From Azospirillum sp. TSH58 (GTDB lineage: Bacteria > Pseudomonadota > Alphaproteobacteria > Azospirillales > Azospirillaceae), in the NCBI RefSeq assembly GCF_003119115.1, contig NZ_CP022364.1, positions 1 to 64,000 on the forward strand: a DNA stretch of 64,000 nt, read 5' to 3'. Below, piece by piece: positions 24,857 through 36,400 of this stretch. Below the pieces are notes generated by a model. It was not told the origin of the DNA and searched no databases. It saw only the letters and a program-made list of their open reading frames with translations. Numbering within the stretch: the stretch's first letter is position 1; each line of letters opens with the position of its first letter. The position numbers and the translations under genes were made by a program.

Positions 24857-25525
24857 ATGAAGAACCTGGAACAGTTTTTCCGCGATGCCGCCTCCGTCGG
24901 CATCATCGATTTTGCGCTGCGCGCCTCCATCGTGGATGGCGAGCGCGTGACCTTCTACGTGCATCCGCACGGCAAGGATGGCGAGACGCTGGACTTCACC
25001 GTCACCGGCAACGTGCTCACGCCGCCGGGCGAGTTTTCGCCGCTGGCGGGGCCGAAGCCCGACGCCTCCATCACCATCGACCGCTTCGGCGACCGCTTCA
25101 GCGCCGTCACCGGCCCGGACGAGCGCGGCATGGCGTTGGGCATCGCGGCCAACCCGGATCACACCGCCGCCCAGAGCCTCTCTTCGGCGCTGGACTTCGC
25201 CCGCGAGCAGCTGATGGCCAACGTCAGCGGTGAGGCCGTCACCCTCTGCTCCGATCGGCGCATGATTCTCATGTCGGCCGACAATCCCGCCGGTCGGAAG
25301 CTGGAAGACCTGCTTCCTCAGATCGCCGGGGAAGTCGAGGCCAAGACGCTGAAGATCGCGGCCGATCCGCGTCCGGTCGCTCGGCGGGTCGCCGAGAACA
25401 ACGCCCGCATCGTCAAGCTGCTGGAGGAGGCGGAGACGCTTCAGCGTGCCTCGTTGGAGGCGCTGGCCTCCATTGGCCCGGACGAAGGGCCGCTTGGCGC
25501 CCCACGCATCGGCTCCGCCGCCTGA
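24857..25525 (+). CDS. hypothetical tail-region protein, 222 aa
   Basis: It starts at ATG 24857 behind GAGGAAG. A mixed alpha/beta N-terminal domain (MKNLEQFFRDAASVGIIDFA, RVTFYVHPHGKDGETLDFTV) is followed by a helical C-terminal part (ARRVAENNARIVKLLEEAET). It lies between tail tube and chaperone genes, a spot that often holds small tail accessory proteins. No domain recognised. The 145-base gap before it contains no gene and no clear signal. Confidence 0.55.
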   Translation: MKNLEQFFRDAASVGIIDFALRASIVDGERVTFYVHPHGKDGETLDFTVTGNVLTPPGEFSPLAGPKPDASITIDRFGDRFSAVTGPDERGMALGIAANPDHTAAQSLSSALDFAREQLMANVSGEAVTLCSDRRMILMSADNPAGRKLEDLLPQIAGEVEAKTLKIAADPRPVARRVAENNARIVKLLEEAETLQRASLEALASIGPDEGPLGAPRIGSAA

Positions 25526-25561
25526 ACCAGTATCTGCATTCCCATCCCGAAGGACCATCCC

Positions 25562-26392
25562 ATGTCCATGCTGCCCATCACCGCCGCCAAGCCCTACCTG
25601 TTCATCCGGCTGGTGGACCAGATCGAGAAGGCCCGCGACACCGTGGCCGATGCCTCCCGCAAGCTCGCCAACGCCTCCGCCGCGCTGGAAGCGAAGCCGG
25701 ATGACGTGGACCTGAAGAAGGACGTCGACGAGGGCGAGAAGCTGCTGTCCGACGCCTACGAGGAGTTGGACCGGCTGGAGGCCGAACTGGAGACCAACCC
25801 CGACCAGCCCGTCTACAAGCTGCGGGTCCCGAGCTTCGACATCAACGCCGCCTTCGAGGAGGCCCTAGTCCGCCTTCCGACCTACCCGGGCGACCGGAAG
25901 ATGTTCCGTGCCATCGAGGCGAGCGGCCTGATCCCGAGCGACGATCCCGATTTCGTCGCCGTGAAGGAGGCCCTGAAGAAGTCCGGCGGCGGTGTGTCCG
26001 AGGACCTCAGCGCGACCTTCCAGGACCTGTACGATCGCGCCGACGATGCTGAGACGGTCCGGGACATCCGTGCGGCTCGCCTGCGTTTCCAGAAAGGCGT
26101 GGCCCGCCTCCGCACGAAGCACTACCTGATCGGCTTCGAAGGCGTCCGCGACCTGGATGGCGACCTCGTACCCTACCTCGCCGAGAACGGCTATCCGGCC
26201 GACGCCACCATCAACGCCATCCCGCCGGAGGACATCACCGCCATCGGCGACAAGGTGCAGGAGTTGAACACGCTGCGCGGCCGCGGGGGAAACTCTCGTC
26301 GCGGGGCGAAGTCCTCCGCCTCGCCGCAGCCGTCGCAGCCGAGCCCGACCGATACCGTGACGGAGACGGTGGAGACCCAGAAGATTCCGTAA
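25562..26392 (+). CDS. tail assembly chaperone, gpG-like
   Basis: A 276-residue protein whose place just before the tape measure, with a second overlapping frame downstream, matches lambda G/GT. The N-terminus MSMLPITAAKPYLFIRLVDQ precedes a coiled-coil (DASRKLANASAALEAKPDDV, KLLSDAYEELDRLEAELETN). An alpha-helical domain with FDINAAFEEALVRLPTYPGD follows. The unusually long coiled coil is not in lambda gpG. Near the 3' end (26287-26293) lies an in-phase slippery heptamer that would let ribosomes shift -1 into the downstream frame. Chaperones of this type coat the tape measure before tube polymerisation. The normal product ends at TAA 26390-26392. Confidence 0.75.
   Translation: MSMLPITAAKPYLFIRLVDQIEKARDTVADASRKLANASAALEAKPDDVDLKKDVDEGEKLLSDAYEELDRLEAELETNPDQPVYKLRVPSFDINAAFEEALVRLPTYPGDRKMFRAIEASGLIPSDDPDFVAVKEALKKSGGGVSEDLSATFQDLYDRADDAETVRDIRAARLRFQKGVARLRTKHYLIGFEGVRDLDGDLVPYLAENGYPADATINAIPPEDITAIGDKVQELNTLRGRGGNSRRGAKSSASPQPSQPSPTDTVTETVETQKIP
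26287..26293 (+). promoter_or_regulatory. programmed -1 ribosomal frameshift site (G GGA AAC)
   Basis: Codons GGG GGA AAC contain G-GGA-AAC in the X-XXY-YYZ phase; lambda G/GT uses GGGAAAG. Slippage moves the ribosome into a frame that has no stop from here to TGA 26752-26754. That frame has no ATG, GTG or TTG until GTG 26407. Confidence 0.75.
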
Positions 26393-26754
26393 TCGGACCG
26401 TGGGAGGTGCTGGGGGAGACGTGGCACGTCAACCCCAAGCGCTTCATTCCAGGCTGGGCTTGGACGATGGTGCGGCTCTGGCGTATGTCGCAGGGCGGCA
26501 CGGGTGTAGGGCACCTACCTGAAGGCCCGCGTGCCATGAGCCAGTCCACGCTCATGATGGATGCCTTTGCGCTGATGACCGAGGCCGAGGCAGAGATGCG
26601 GACCGAGGGCGAGAGCAAGCCGGGCGTCTGGACGAAGCGGCAGATCGCCGATGTTCGCGCCAGCGTGGCGCAGGCGAAGGAACTCTACCCGGACGGTCCG
26701 GCCACCGGCGCGTTGCTGGAGGCTGTTCTGAAGTCGCGCCAGCGAGAGGAATGA
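26293..26754 (+). CDS. gpT-like extension of the tail assembly chaperone (translated by -1 frameshift)
   Basis: This is the -1 frame entered at the slippery heptamer. It reads GEVLRLAAAVAAEPDRYRDG, then VIGPWEVLGETWHVNPKRFI and a helical C-terminal domain (TKRQIADVRASVAQAKELYP). Protein-like sequence begins well upstream of its first possible start (GTG 26407), which argues for entry by frameshifting. The fusion with the upstream frame would be about 396 residues. In lambda the T domain of gpGT recruits tail tube subunits while the G domain binds the tape measure. A separate product from GTG 26407 cannot be excluded, but no convincing ribosome site precedes it. Confidence 0.7.
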   Translation, partial: LSSRGEVLRLAAAVAAEPDRYRDGDGGDPEDSVIGPWEVLGETWHVNPKRFIPGWAWTMVRLWRMSQGGTGVGHLPEGPRAMSQSTLMMDAFALMTEAEAEMRTEGESKPGVWTKRQIADVRASVAQAKELYPDGPATGALLEAVLKSRQREE

Positions 26755-26757
26755 ACC

Positions 26758-27369
26758 ATGGCCCGAGATTCTGTGTTCGACCGGCAGGTCTTCCTCATGC
26801 TGCGCGGCGCGGAGCAGGAGGTGAAGCGGCTGTTCGTCCAGCACATCCACCAGGAACTGGACCGTGCCAGGGCGGAAGCCCGGCCCGCCGGATGGGACCA
26901 ATGGATTGACGGGAAGGAGGGGGCGCCGATCGAAAGCGTCGCCCCCTTCGGCGTTGCGGTGTTCGAGTTCCGGTACATGCCGGAGATCATCTGCTTCGCC
27001 CTGGACATCCTGTTCGCCAACAGCCCGATCGACATGCACCCGCGGGCGGACAACATCGTCTTCCGCGAGTTCCGTCAGTTGTTCGTGGATGGGGTGTTCC
27101 GCGACGACGTGAGTGACGGCATGGAGCCGTCCGATTTTAGGTGGACGCTCGATATGCCGAAGGGCACCGAGTACCTGCTGACTGATGATGAACCTTATGC
27201 CGGGAAGCTGGAGCGTGGGTTCTCCGACCAAGCACCAAATGGCGTCTACAAGGTTTCCTGCGACACCGTTCGCCGGCGGTACGGGAATCTCGTCCAGGTT
27301 CAGCTCCAGTGGGTTCGATCCGAGGGCGCAAAGCGAGGCGCCCCGGCAATGATGATCCGGGAGCTGTAA
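26758..27369 (+). CDS. hypothetical protein between tail chaperone and tape measure, 203 aa
   Basis: Starts at ATG 26758, 3 bases after the chaperone-extension stop, preceded by AGCGAGAGGAA. The N-terminus is helical (VFLMLRGAEQEVKRLFVQHI). A central segment is hydrophobic but interrupted (MPEIICFALDILFANSPIDM). The C-terminal half is beta-rich (VYKVSCDTVRRRYGNLVQVQ). It has no recognised family. The order chaperone, this gene, tape measure suggests a tail assembly role. Confidence 0.5.
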   Translation: MARDSVFDRQVFLMLRGAEQEVKRLFVQHIHQELDRARAEARPAGWDQWIDGKEGAPIESVAPFGVAVFEFRYMPEIICFALDILFANSPIDMHPRADNIVFREFRQLFVDGVFRDDVSDGMEPSDFRWTLDMPKGTEYLLTDDEPYAGKLERGFSDQAPNGVYKVSCDTVRRRYGNLVQVQLQWVRSEGAKRGAPAMMIREL

Positions 27370-27414
27370 AGCTCCAAACGCATAGGCCCGCCTCTGGCAG
27401 GCTTTCCTGTTTCT

Positions 27415-27444
27415 GGGCGCCCGGCCATGCCGCGGCGCCCTTTT
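27415..27444 (+). terminator. terminator-like hairpin just before the tape measure gene
   Basis: GGGCGCC (27415-27421) pairs with GGCGCCC (27434-27440), followed by TTTT (27441-27444), 16 bases before the chosen tape measure ATG. A longer start at ATG 27427 would lie inside this stem and is therefore unlikely. Confidence 0.6.
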
Positions 27445-27459
27445 CGTTGGGTGTTGCCC

Positions 27460-30400
27460 ATGACCGATATGCGCCTTGCTCGCCTGACCGTCGACAACGG
27501 CTCGGTGGCCGAGGATCTGCGCAAGATCCAGGGCCTGTTCGATGCCGTCGGCGGATCGGTCGAGAACACCACGAAACGGCTGACGGGCACCTCGCGCGAG
27601 TTCCAGGCCATCGCCCGGCAGGCGGGGGTGGTGACCGATGCAGGAGCGAAGATCGTCCGCGTGTTCGGCGAGGCGAAGGCGGCCATCGACAAGGGATCGG
27701 TGTCGGCTGAAGACGGCGCCCGCGCCATGGCCACCTTGGCAAAGACCGTGGGCATCACGGGGCAGGGCCTGGTGGAGTTCGTCAACACGGCTCGCGCGTC
27801 GAAAGCGTCCCTTGAGGGCCTGACGGAGGGCACCAAGGAATACAGGGAGGCGACGGCAGCCCATAACCGGACCCTGGCCGAGGCCATCCAGAGGCAGCAG
27901 GAAAAGCGGCGGGAGGATGAGGAGGCCGCGCGCAAGGCCCAGGAAGCGACCGAGGCCACCCAGCGGAACGCGCGGGCCGTCCAGGCTCTAGCCGAGCAAA
28001 TGGACAGTTCGACGGCGGCTCAGAACCGGTTTGCAGCCAAGCAGCAGGAGGTGATTGACCTCTTCGTTGCGGGTGACCTGAACGGACGCCAGTTCGCCAG
28101 AGCGATGGAGCATGTCAGCAACTCCTTCGACCCAGCGGTGATCGAGGCCCGCAAGCTCCAGGTCGAGTATCAGAATCTGCTGGCGAAGTACGATCCGGTC
28201 CGCGCCGCTGTCCGTGAGCACGGGCAGGAAGTCGCCCGTGCGACCGCCATCCTCGACAAGTCCAACGCCTCCGAGCAGGTCCGCACCGCGGTGCTGAAGG
28301 GCATCGCCGATGCCTACGATCCGGCGACCAGGGCCGCGAACGAGCGGACAGCCGCTCTGAAGCGAGAGGAGGAAGCGCAGGCCGCCCTGATGACCAGCTA
28401 CCGCGAGCAGGCTGCGCTTGCCCGGTCCAGCGCTGAGGGGCAGGGCACCTGGAATGCCTATGCCGGCGCGACCACGCCAAAGCCCAAGTCGGCGAAGGAT
28501 TCGGCGGACTTCTTCGGTCCCATGCTCGAAAAGCAGGCACTGGCCGACGAGTGGGAGTCCCTGATCGCCATGGAGGGCTTCGCCCAGCAGGATCGAATCG
28601 CCCAGACCAAGGCGGCGGTCGCTTCGAATTGGGAAGCCCAGCTCACCATGGACGCTTGGGGCGCGGCTGAGGCGAAAGCCCGGTTGGCGGCCGAGTGGCA
28701 AGGCATGCTCACCGTCGAAGAGATCAAGACGGCTGAACGCATGGCGCTGACCAAGGCGGCCGTCGCCGAGAGGTGGGAGGCGCAGATTGCCATGGAGGGC
28801 TTCGCTGCCGCTGAGGCGAAGGCGAAGCTGGCGAAAGATTGGGAGGGCATGCTTGCGGCGGAGGGCTTCGCTCAGAAGGAGCGGCTTGCGCAGCTAGAGC
28901 ATCACGCCGCCCTGGTCATGCAGGCCGAGTTGGATATGGCCAGCTTCGACGCGCCGGCCAAGTTCAACCGGCTGGTGGCGGGTTACGACAAGGAGTCCAC
29001 CGACGCGCTGAAGTATGCGAATGCGCTGGGTGAACTGCGGTCGACCGCGGCGGCGGCCGGCGTTCCCCTGGAGCAGCTTGCTGCGGCCGAGGAGAAGCTG
29101 GCCGCGAAGATGTCACCGGCTGCCCTTGCCGCGAAACGGCAGGCCGATGAGCTGGCCGAACTTCGCCGCACCATCGATCCCATGGGCGAGCGTTTGCGGG
29201 ACCTGGAGGCGAAGAAGCTCAAGCTCGATGAGGCCTTCGCCGCCGGCAAGCTGGAGGGCGGGCGCGCCGAGTATGAGGCTCTGTCCGCCGCTTACGAAAA
29301 GCACCGGCTCCAACTCGTCCGCAGCACCGAAGCGGCGGAAGGGTTCGCGGGCAAGATCGGTCTGACCCGCGCCCAGATGACGGCGCTCGCCCCACAGATC
29401 AACGACGTGGTGTCCGGTCTGATGATGGGCCAGCCGCCGATGATGATCTTCGTGCAGCAGTCGGGCCAGATCGTCCAGGCGCTCCAGGCCGGTGGTGCCG
29501 AGTTCAAGCTGTTCTCCGGTTCGATGGGGGTTGCCCTCGGCGTGATTGCGGGCGTCACCGTCGCGATGATCGCCCTGGTGGCCGCATCTGAGAGCTACCG
29601 GAACTCCATCAACGCGGTGAACGACGCCAACCGCATCATGGGCGACTCCACCGGCTACAGCCGGGGCCAGTTGGAGGATCTGGCGGGCTCGCTGGACAAG
29701 GTGTCCACACGCTCCGCTCGACAAATGGAAACCGCCTTTATCCGTGTCGGCAACGTGGCCGGCGACCAGTTCAGGGGCGCGATGGGTATCGTCCGCGACT
29801 TTGCCCGCGTGACCGGTCAAGAGGTGCCGGAGGCCGCGCAGAAGCTGGCCGACCTGCTGAAGGACCCGGCCAAGGGCGCCGAGACATTGCGCGATAGCTA
29901 CCGGGCGCTGACCGCGGCCCAGGCGGAGTATGTGCAGCGGCTGGCCGCGCAGGGCGACGTCGGCAAGGCTCAGCAGATCCAATTGGACGCGCTGAAGGCG
30001 AAGTATCAGGACTTCGCGGATGAGGGCGTGGGCTATCTGGCTCGGGCCTATCATTTCCTGCGGACCGGCGTTTCTGATGCCTGGGACTGGATGGGGCAGA
30101 TCGGGGCGCCGAAGTCGCTGACGAAGCAACTTGCCGACGCCGAGGCGGTCGTCGCCAAGATCGAGGCAAAGTTCCGATCCACCATGGGGCGCGCCCCGGT
30201 CGGCAATGAGCTTCGCCAGATCGAGCCGGAAGCTTACGGCGAGGTTGACACCCTTCGCGCTCGGAAGACCGCCGAGGAGGCTGTCGCCGCTGCTCGGGCG
30301 GCTGGTGCGGCAGCAGAGGAGCGTCGCAAGGCTGGTCTGTCCCTGTCCAAGCAGTTGGACACAGAGATTGGCCAGCAGAACGCCCTGAACAACCAGTATC

Positions 30401-33400
30401 GCGCCCTGGAGAAGTCCGTTGAGGCCTATTCCCAGCAGATCGACACCCTCAGCCAGGGCGAGGGCAGGGCTGCTGCTCAGCTCGGGCAGGTTAAGGAAGC
30501 CTACGCGCAGGTTGCCGAAGCGCTCGATCGCGTGAAAAATGCCAAAGCGACCCACCTCAGCGTTTCCGAACGTCTGGCCCGTCAGGACCAGATCGCGCTC
30601 AGCTACGCCACCCAATATGGGCAGTTGGCCGACAGGAATCGCGCCCGCGAACAGGCGGATCTGGAGACGGCTGGGCAGAAACTGACAACGAAGGAGCGCG
30701 AGGCCAAGATCAACTCAGCGGTTGCGCAGGTGATCGCCCAGCAGACCGCGGCGGTGACCGGGCAGGTGGTTGCGGCCCGGTCGGCTATCGTATCGCTCGA
30801 CCTGCTGACCACTGCATACGGCCGAAACGCCGCCTCTGTCCGTGACGCTGAGTTGGCCCAGAAGGTCATCCAGGCGACCATGGGCATGGCGCCCGACCTT
30901 GCCCGGCAGGTTGCCCGTGCCATCACCGAACAGGAACTTGCCCAGCGCCGGCTGAACGCCGCCACCTACGCGGCCAACCTGCGCGATCAGGTTGAGGACG
31001 CCCAGCGGCTGGCGGACGCCTGGACCTTCGGCGCCGCGGCGGTTCGCGAGGCCGCTCTGGCGAACGAGGTGCTGGCGGAGGCTCGCAAGCGCGGGCTGGA
31101 CGCTGAGCGAGACGCCGACACGATCCGCGGCATCGCAGAGGGTGTGGCGGCGCGCGATATGGCCCAGCGTGCCCAGACTTTCGGGCAGATGGCAGAGGAG
31201 CAGCGGCAGGCTGTCGCCTTGGCGAACGCCGAATACGCCATGCTCGGCCAGAGCAACGCCGCTCGCGCCCAGCAGGTTGCCATGCTTCAGGCTGCGAACG
31301 ACCTGCGGGCCAAGGGCGCCGACCTGACAGACGCTGGGACTCGCGCGTACATCGAGCAGGCCGGGGAGCTGGCGCGTGTCAACAGCATCCTCCAGGACGC
31401 CGCCCAGAACGCGGCCAACATCGCCCAGCCGATCAGCACGGCATTCGAGGATGTGCTGGTCGGCGCGAAACAGGCAGGGGAGGCCATCGAGGCGCTTGGC
31501 GAAGACCTGAAACGAATCTTCGTTCGACAGACCATCACCAAGCCGTTCGAAACGCTCGTTTCCGGCGAGCTGACCAAGCTGATGGCTGGCCCCGTCGCAG
31601 TGGCCAACGACAACACGCCGCGGGCTGCGGCCGACGCCGGCCTGTTGGATCGGATCGTCGGCAAGGTCAATGGTGGGCTGGGCAGCACCGCCCACAATGC
31701 GATGTGGGTCCGAATGGCTTCAGGCGCGGCGGCGCTCGATGCGACCGGTCTGACGGCTCGGACCCTGACCGGGCCGGTGCCGGTACCGGTGGCGGTGAAG
31801 GACGCCGGGGAGCTTGAAGGCGTGATCCAGACCGCCTCCACCAAGTACGGGGTGGATGCCAACCTCATCAAGGCGGTGATCCAGAAAGAATCGACCTGGA
31901 ACCCCACCGCTGTGAACCCGCGTTCCGGCGCCGCCGGCCTGATGCAGATCATGCCGGCCAACTGGAGCGCGTACGGCGTCACCAACCCCTTCGACCCGGC
32001 GCAGAACGTCGATGCCGGCACCCGCATCTTCCGTGAGCACCTCGACCGTGCCGGCGGCGACCTGGAGCGGGCGCTGTCCACCTTCGGCGGCTTCATCACC
32101 AAAAGCAGCGACGGCTATGTGGCGTCGGTGAAGGCCAACAAGGCGGCGTACGATCAAGCCGCCACATCGACGGTTACCCTCGCGGGTGCACAGACCCAGG
32201 CGGCTGCGGCTGCGTTGGTGTTCACCAGCGAGCAGCGCAAGGTGATCGACGCCGCGCTTGGCAGCCAGAAGGCCACGGCCGAGGCAACCAACCAGCAGGA
32301 TGCGCTGACGGACGGGCTGGGCCACTTCCGGGAATCCCTGGAGGCGGAAGTCAATTCGCGCGACCAAGCGGTGAGGGCGACCCAGCAGCTTACGCAGGCC
32401 CAGCAGACCGCGGCGGCGGGCATGGTCGGCGGCACGCAGGCCGCCCTCGGCGGCATCATGTCCCTGGTTGGCGGGATCACCGGCGCCGGAACCGTGTCGG
32501 TCGGCGGCAGCGTCATCTCCGCTGGCGGACCACAGGGCATCCAGTCCGCGCTGGGAAGCCTTTGGAACGGGATCAGCGGCGGGAGCTTCGCCAACACCAG
32601 CCTGAGCGGCATCAAGACCTGGCTGAACAGCACGGCGTGGGGCGGAAACGTCGCCTCCAAGACGGCGCCCGTGGCGAAGGCCGGGAACGGCATGCTCGCG
32701 GGGGGCGAAGGCGCACAGACCGGCATGGGCACCGCCCCGGCAACGCCTGCGGTGACCTGGGGCAACGTCGTCGGCGGCGGCCTGACCGCCGTCGGTGGCG
32801 CCATGCAGATGTCGCGGGCACAGAACGCCGGCCAGAGCATCGGTGGAGCCGCGCAGATGGCCAGCGGCGTCATGATGTTGATCCCTGGCATGCAGGTTGC
32901 CGGTGGGCTGGTCGCGCTCGGCGGCACCCTTCTCAGCGCGTTCAGCGACGGCAACAGCCGCGGCGACCCGTACTCCGTCACGAACTTGTCGATGAAGGGC
33001 GGGCGCTTCACGCGCGGCAGCTTCGACGCCGACAACGGCGGCGATCCGGCGAAGTGGAACAGCGCGGTCGATCAGGTCGCCGGCAAGCTCAACAGCCTGA
33101 TGGACACCTATGGGCTGGTCGCCGGCAAGCTGACCAACGTGGCGGTCGGCGAGCGGAATGCCACGCCGGAGCAGGCCATGCTTCAGGCCCTGCGCTCCAT
33201 GAAGTCGGACAACGCCGACATCGCATGGGTCCTCGCGAACGCGGTCGGCGATGACCTCGACGCCGCGGTCAAGGCCATCGACTTCGCGGCGAAGTTCCGC
33301 GACACGGTGGCGCTGTGGAACAGCGGCATGGACAGCATCGTCGCCGCCACCCAGCAGGGGACCGCGGCCGCGAACGCCTTCGGGAAGTCGGTGCTCGCCT

Positions 33401-36400
33401 TCTTGGATGGCGCTGCGGCGACCTACGACGTGGCGGCGCTGTCCGCGAAGGCCGGCGGCAAGACCGGCAATCCCGCTCTCGACAAGCTGCTGGCCGGGCT
33501 GCCGGGCTACGCCACCGGCACGCCCTCGGCCAAATCCGGCTGGGCGGTGGTCGGCGAGGAAGGCCCCGAACTGGTCAAGCTGTCTGGCGGCGAGCGGATC
33601 TGGAACGCGCGTGAGTCGGCGCGGATGGTGGCCGGGCTCGGGCAGGGCCGCGACACGGAGCTGGTCCACGTCCGGCCGGACGAACTGGCCTGGATGCACA
33701 AGACGCTGGGCGGCGGGCGCATCAACCCGGCCACCGGTCTCCCTATGTTCCTCGAAGGTGAAACCGGCGGCGTGTCGGACACCGGGTCCGGTGGCGTCGG
33801 CGGCATGGGCGGGAACTCGGACGGCTACGGCGGCCACACCGACCGCGACGGCGGCTTCACAGCCTCCGAGAATAGCGGCGGGATCGCTGGGGCCATCAGC
33901 TCGATCTCTACGGCCATCAGCAACGCGAGCCGTGCCATCGCTAATGCCCTCGGGCTGGATGCAAAGGAGGCCGGCCTTCTTAGCGGCATGGTCGGTCTTG
34001 CCCCGACCGCCGCCATCGCCGCCATGCGCGCCGCTGCCGAGTTTGCTGGCAAAGGCCTCACCGCGGCATTCGGCCCCGGCGATGCCCCGGCAGTGGCCGG
34101 GCCGGGGGACCCCGGTAAGTCGCCGACCGGCGGCGACTTTGCGGCGGCTGAGGCCGTGCTGACCAAGTTGCTCGATGCCATCAAGGCTGACCCGACCGGC
34201 GCCACGGGCAAAGACGTGTTGGGGGCGATGGAGGCCGGGAACACCGGCTACACCGTCGCGCAACTCGGTGGCGGCTCGTCCGATGCCTATCTGGCTGGCG
34301 TCCGCGGGCAGGGCGGCGAGGCCAAGGTGGCGGCGCTTGCTGAGGATCTGGACGCCGCTGTGCAGTCCATCGCCGAGGCGGGCGTGGCGATCCCCGACGT
34401 GCTGCGACAGGCGCTGGAGAAGACCAACGCCTACGCGACCTCGCTCGGTATCACCCCGGCCACCGAGAAGCGTGAAACCGCAGCCCGTCTGCTCAATGAG
34501 AAGCTGGGCGAGCAGGGGCTGAGCACCGGGCGTTATGGCGAGGTGATGGGCGTCGTCCAGAGCTTGGCCGATGGCACCTTCAGCGCGGTCGGGAAGGACT
34601 TCCAAGCGCTCGCCGACGACATGGTGAAGTCGATGGCGGCGATGTCCGCCGCCGGCATGCAGGTTCCGGCGGCACTGGCAGCCGCCGAGAAGCGCATGCT
34701 TGCTCTGGTCGCAGCCAAGGCCCGCATCGACGCGGAAATCGCCGGGGTCACCGACACCAGCACCGACTATCAGAAGCAGGTCGCGCAGCTCACCGGCTAC
34801 TGGTCCATGGCCAGCACCGATCTGGTCAAGGCGATGCAGGCCGTTGGCTATGAAGGCGATGTGCTGACCCAGAAGCTCGGCGAGGGCCTGAAGAACGCGC
34901 TGGAGAAGCTGAACAAGGAGACGGCCAAGAGCTTTGACACCGGTCTGCGTTCGGCGCAGGGGCGCAGCTACATCGATGACCTCGCCGGGATCAGGGAATG
35001 GTGGAACAAGAACGCCACCGACATGGTGCTGGCCGGACGGAACCCGAACGACCTTTACGCCGCCCGAGCGGAAAAGGCGCTTGAAGGTCTGAGCGTTGAC
35101 CAATTGAACGACGTCATCACGACCTTCCGGGGCGTCGATGACGTGATGGTGGGGTTTGCGCAGCACGCCCGTGAGATCGCGCTGTCCAAGGCGATGACCG
35201 ACCTCGATCAGCGGTTCAAGGCTGCTCAGGTGTCACTGGGACAGCTTTCGCAGGAGGAATACGACCGCTACGAACTCAATCTGAAGCACACCGACGAACT
35301 GGCCGACGTGACCGACGCCGCGGTGCGGGCGCGCCTGCTCGAAGTCCAGGCCATCGAGAAGCAGGCCAAAGCCGAGGAGGCGCTAACCAAGAAGCGGGAG
35401 GAACTCCTGCAAACTGGTGGGGGTGTCCGCTCTTGGCTCGACCAGAAGAACGCCACAGCCGGTACCAGCGTCTCCCCGCAGGAGGCGCGGGACGCGGCGC
35501 AGGCCCAGTTCGCACGGGACCTCGCGTTGGCCCGCGGCGGTGACGTGGAGGCCTATGGCCGTCTGACCGGTGCCGCTGACCGGCTGCTGTCGTCGCAGGA
35601 GGCGCTGACGGCCAGCGGCACCGAGACGCAGACGATGCGGGCGTGGGTGATGTCCTCGCTGGAAAACCTGCCGGCGACCAAGAGCTATGACCAGCAGATG
35701 TTGGAGGAGCTGCGGAAGCTCGGCGGCTCGGTGAACGTGCAGGTGGAACTGACCACGGTACGTGTCATCACCGAACAGCTTTCGGCACTGTCCGACGCTG
35801 ACAAAGCCAAGCTGACCCAGGCGGCGGTGGTGCTGCGTACGGTCGAGGAGCGGATTGGCCGCTTCCTGACCGATGCCGAATTGGGGCGGCTTGTGGACAA
35901 CGCCCTGGTGACCCGCGACGTGCAGCAGACGCTGGGCCGGGACCTGACCGACGCCGAACGGACGGCGCTGGTGGACGGCGGGAATGTGCTGCGGACCGTC
36001 GAGCAGCTCATGGGGCGGACACTGACCGCGGTGGAGGTGGAATCCATTGTCCAGTCCGGTTCGGTGTCCCGCAGCATCGAGCAGGCCATCGGGCGCAACC
36101 TGACGGCGGCGGAGGCGGCGTCCATCGTTGAGGCCGGGTCGGTGACCCGCTCCATCGACCAGCACCTCGCCCGCGACTTGTCGGCACCGGAGATCGCCGC
36201 GCTCGTGGTGGGCGGTGCTGTCGAGCGGCTGGTCACCCAGCAGCTTGGCCGCGACCTGACGTGGGAGGAAAGGGCCGGGCTGGTCACGGCGGCCACGGTC
36301 ATCCGCTCGGTCGAGCAGCAGCTTGGCCGTCCACTGACGGCGGCGGAACAGGCGGCGATCATCCTGCCAGGGAGCGTTCAGAGGACCATCGGCCAGCAGA

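Noticed and set aside
31720..35166. Open frame of 1148 codons on the minus strand opposite the tape measure
   Set aside because: GC-rich third positions of the tape measure codons keep the antisense frame open. The sequence is low in complexity, has no domain and no ribosome site.
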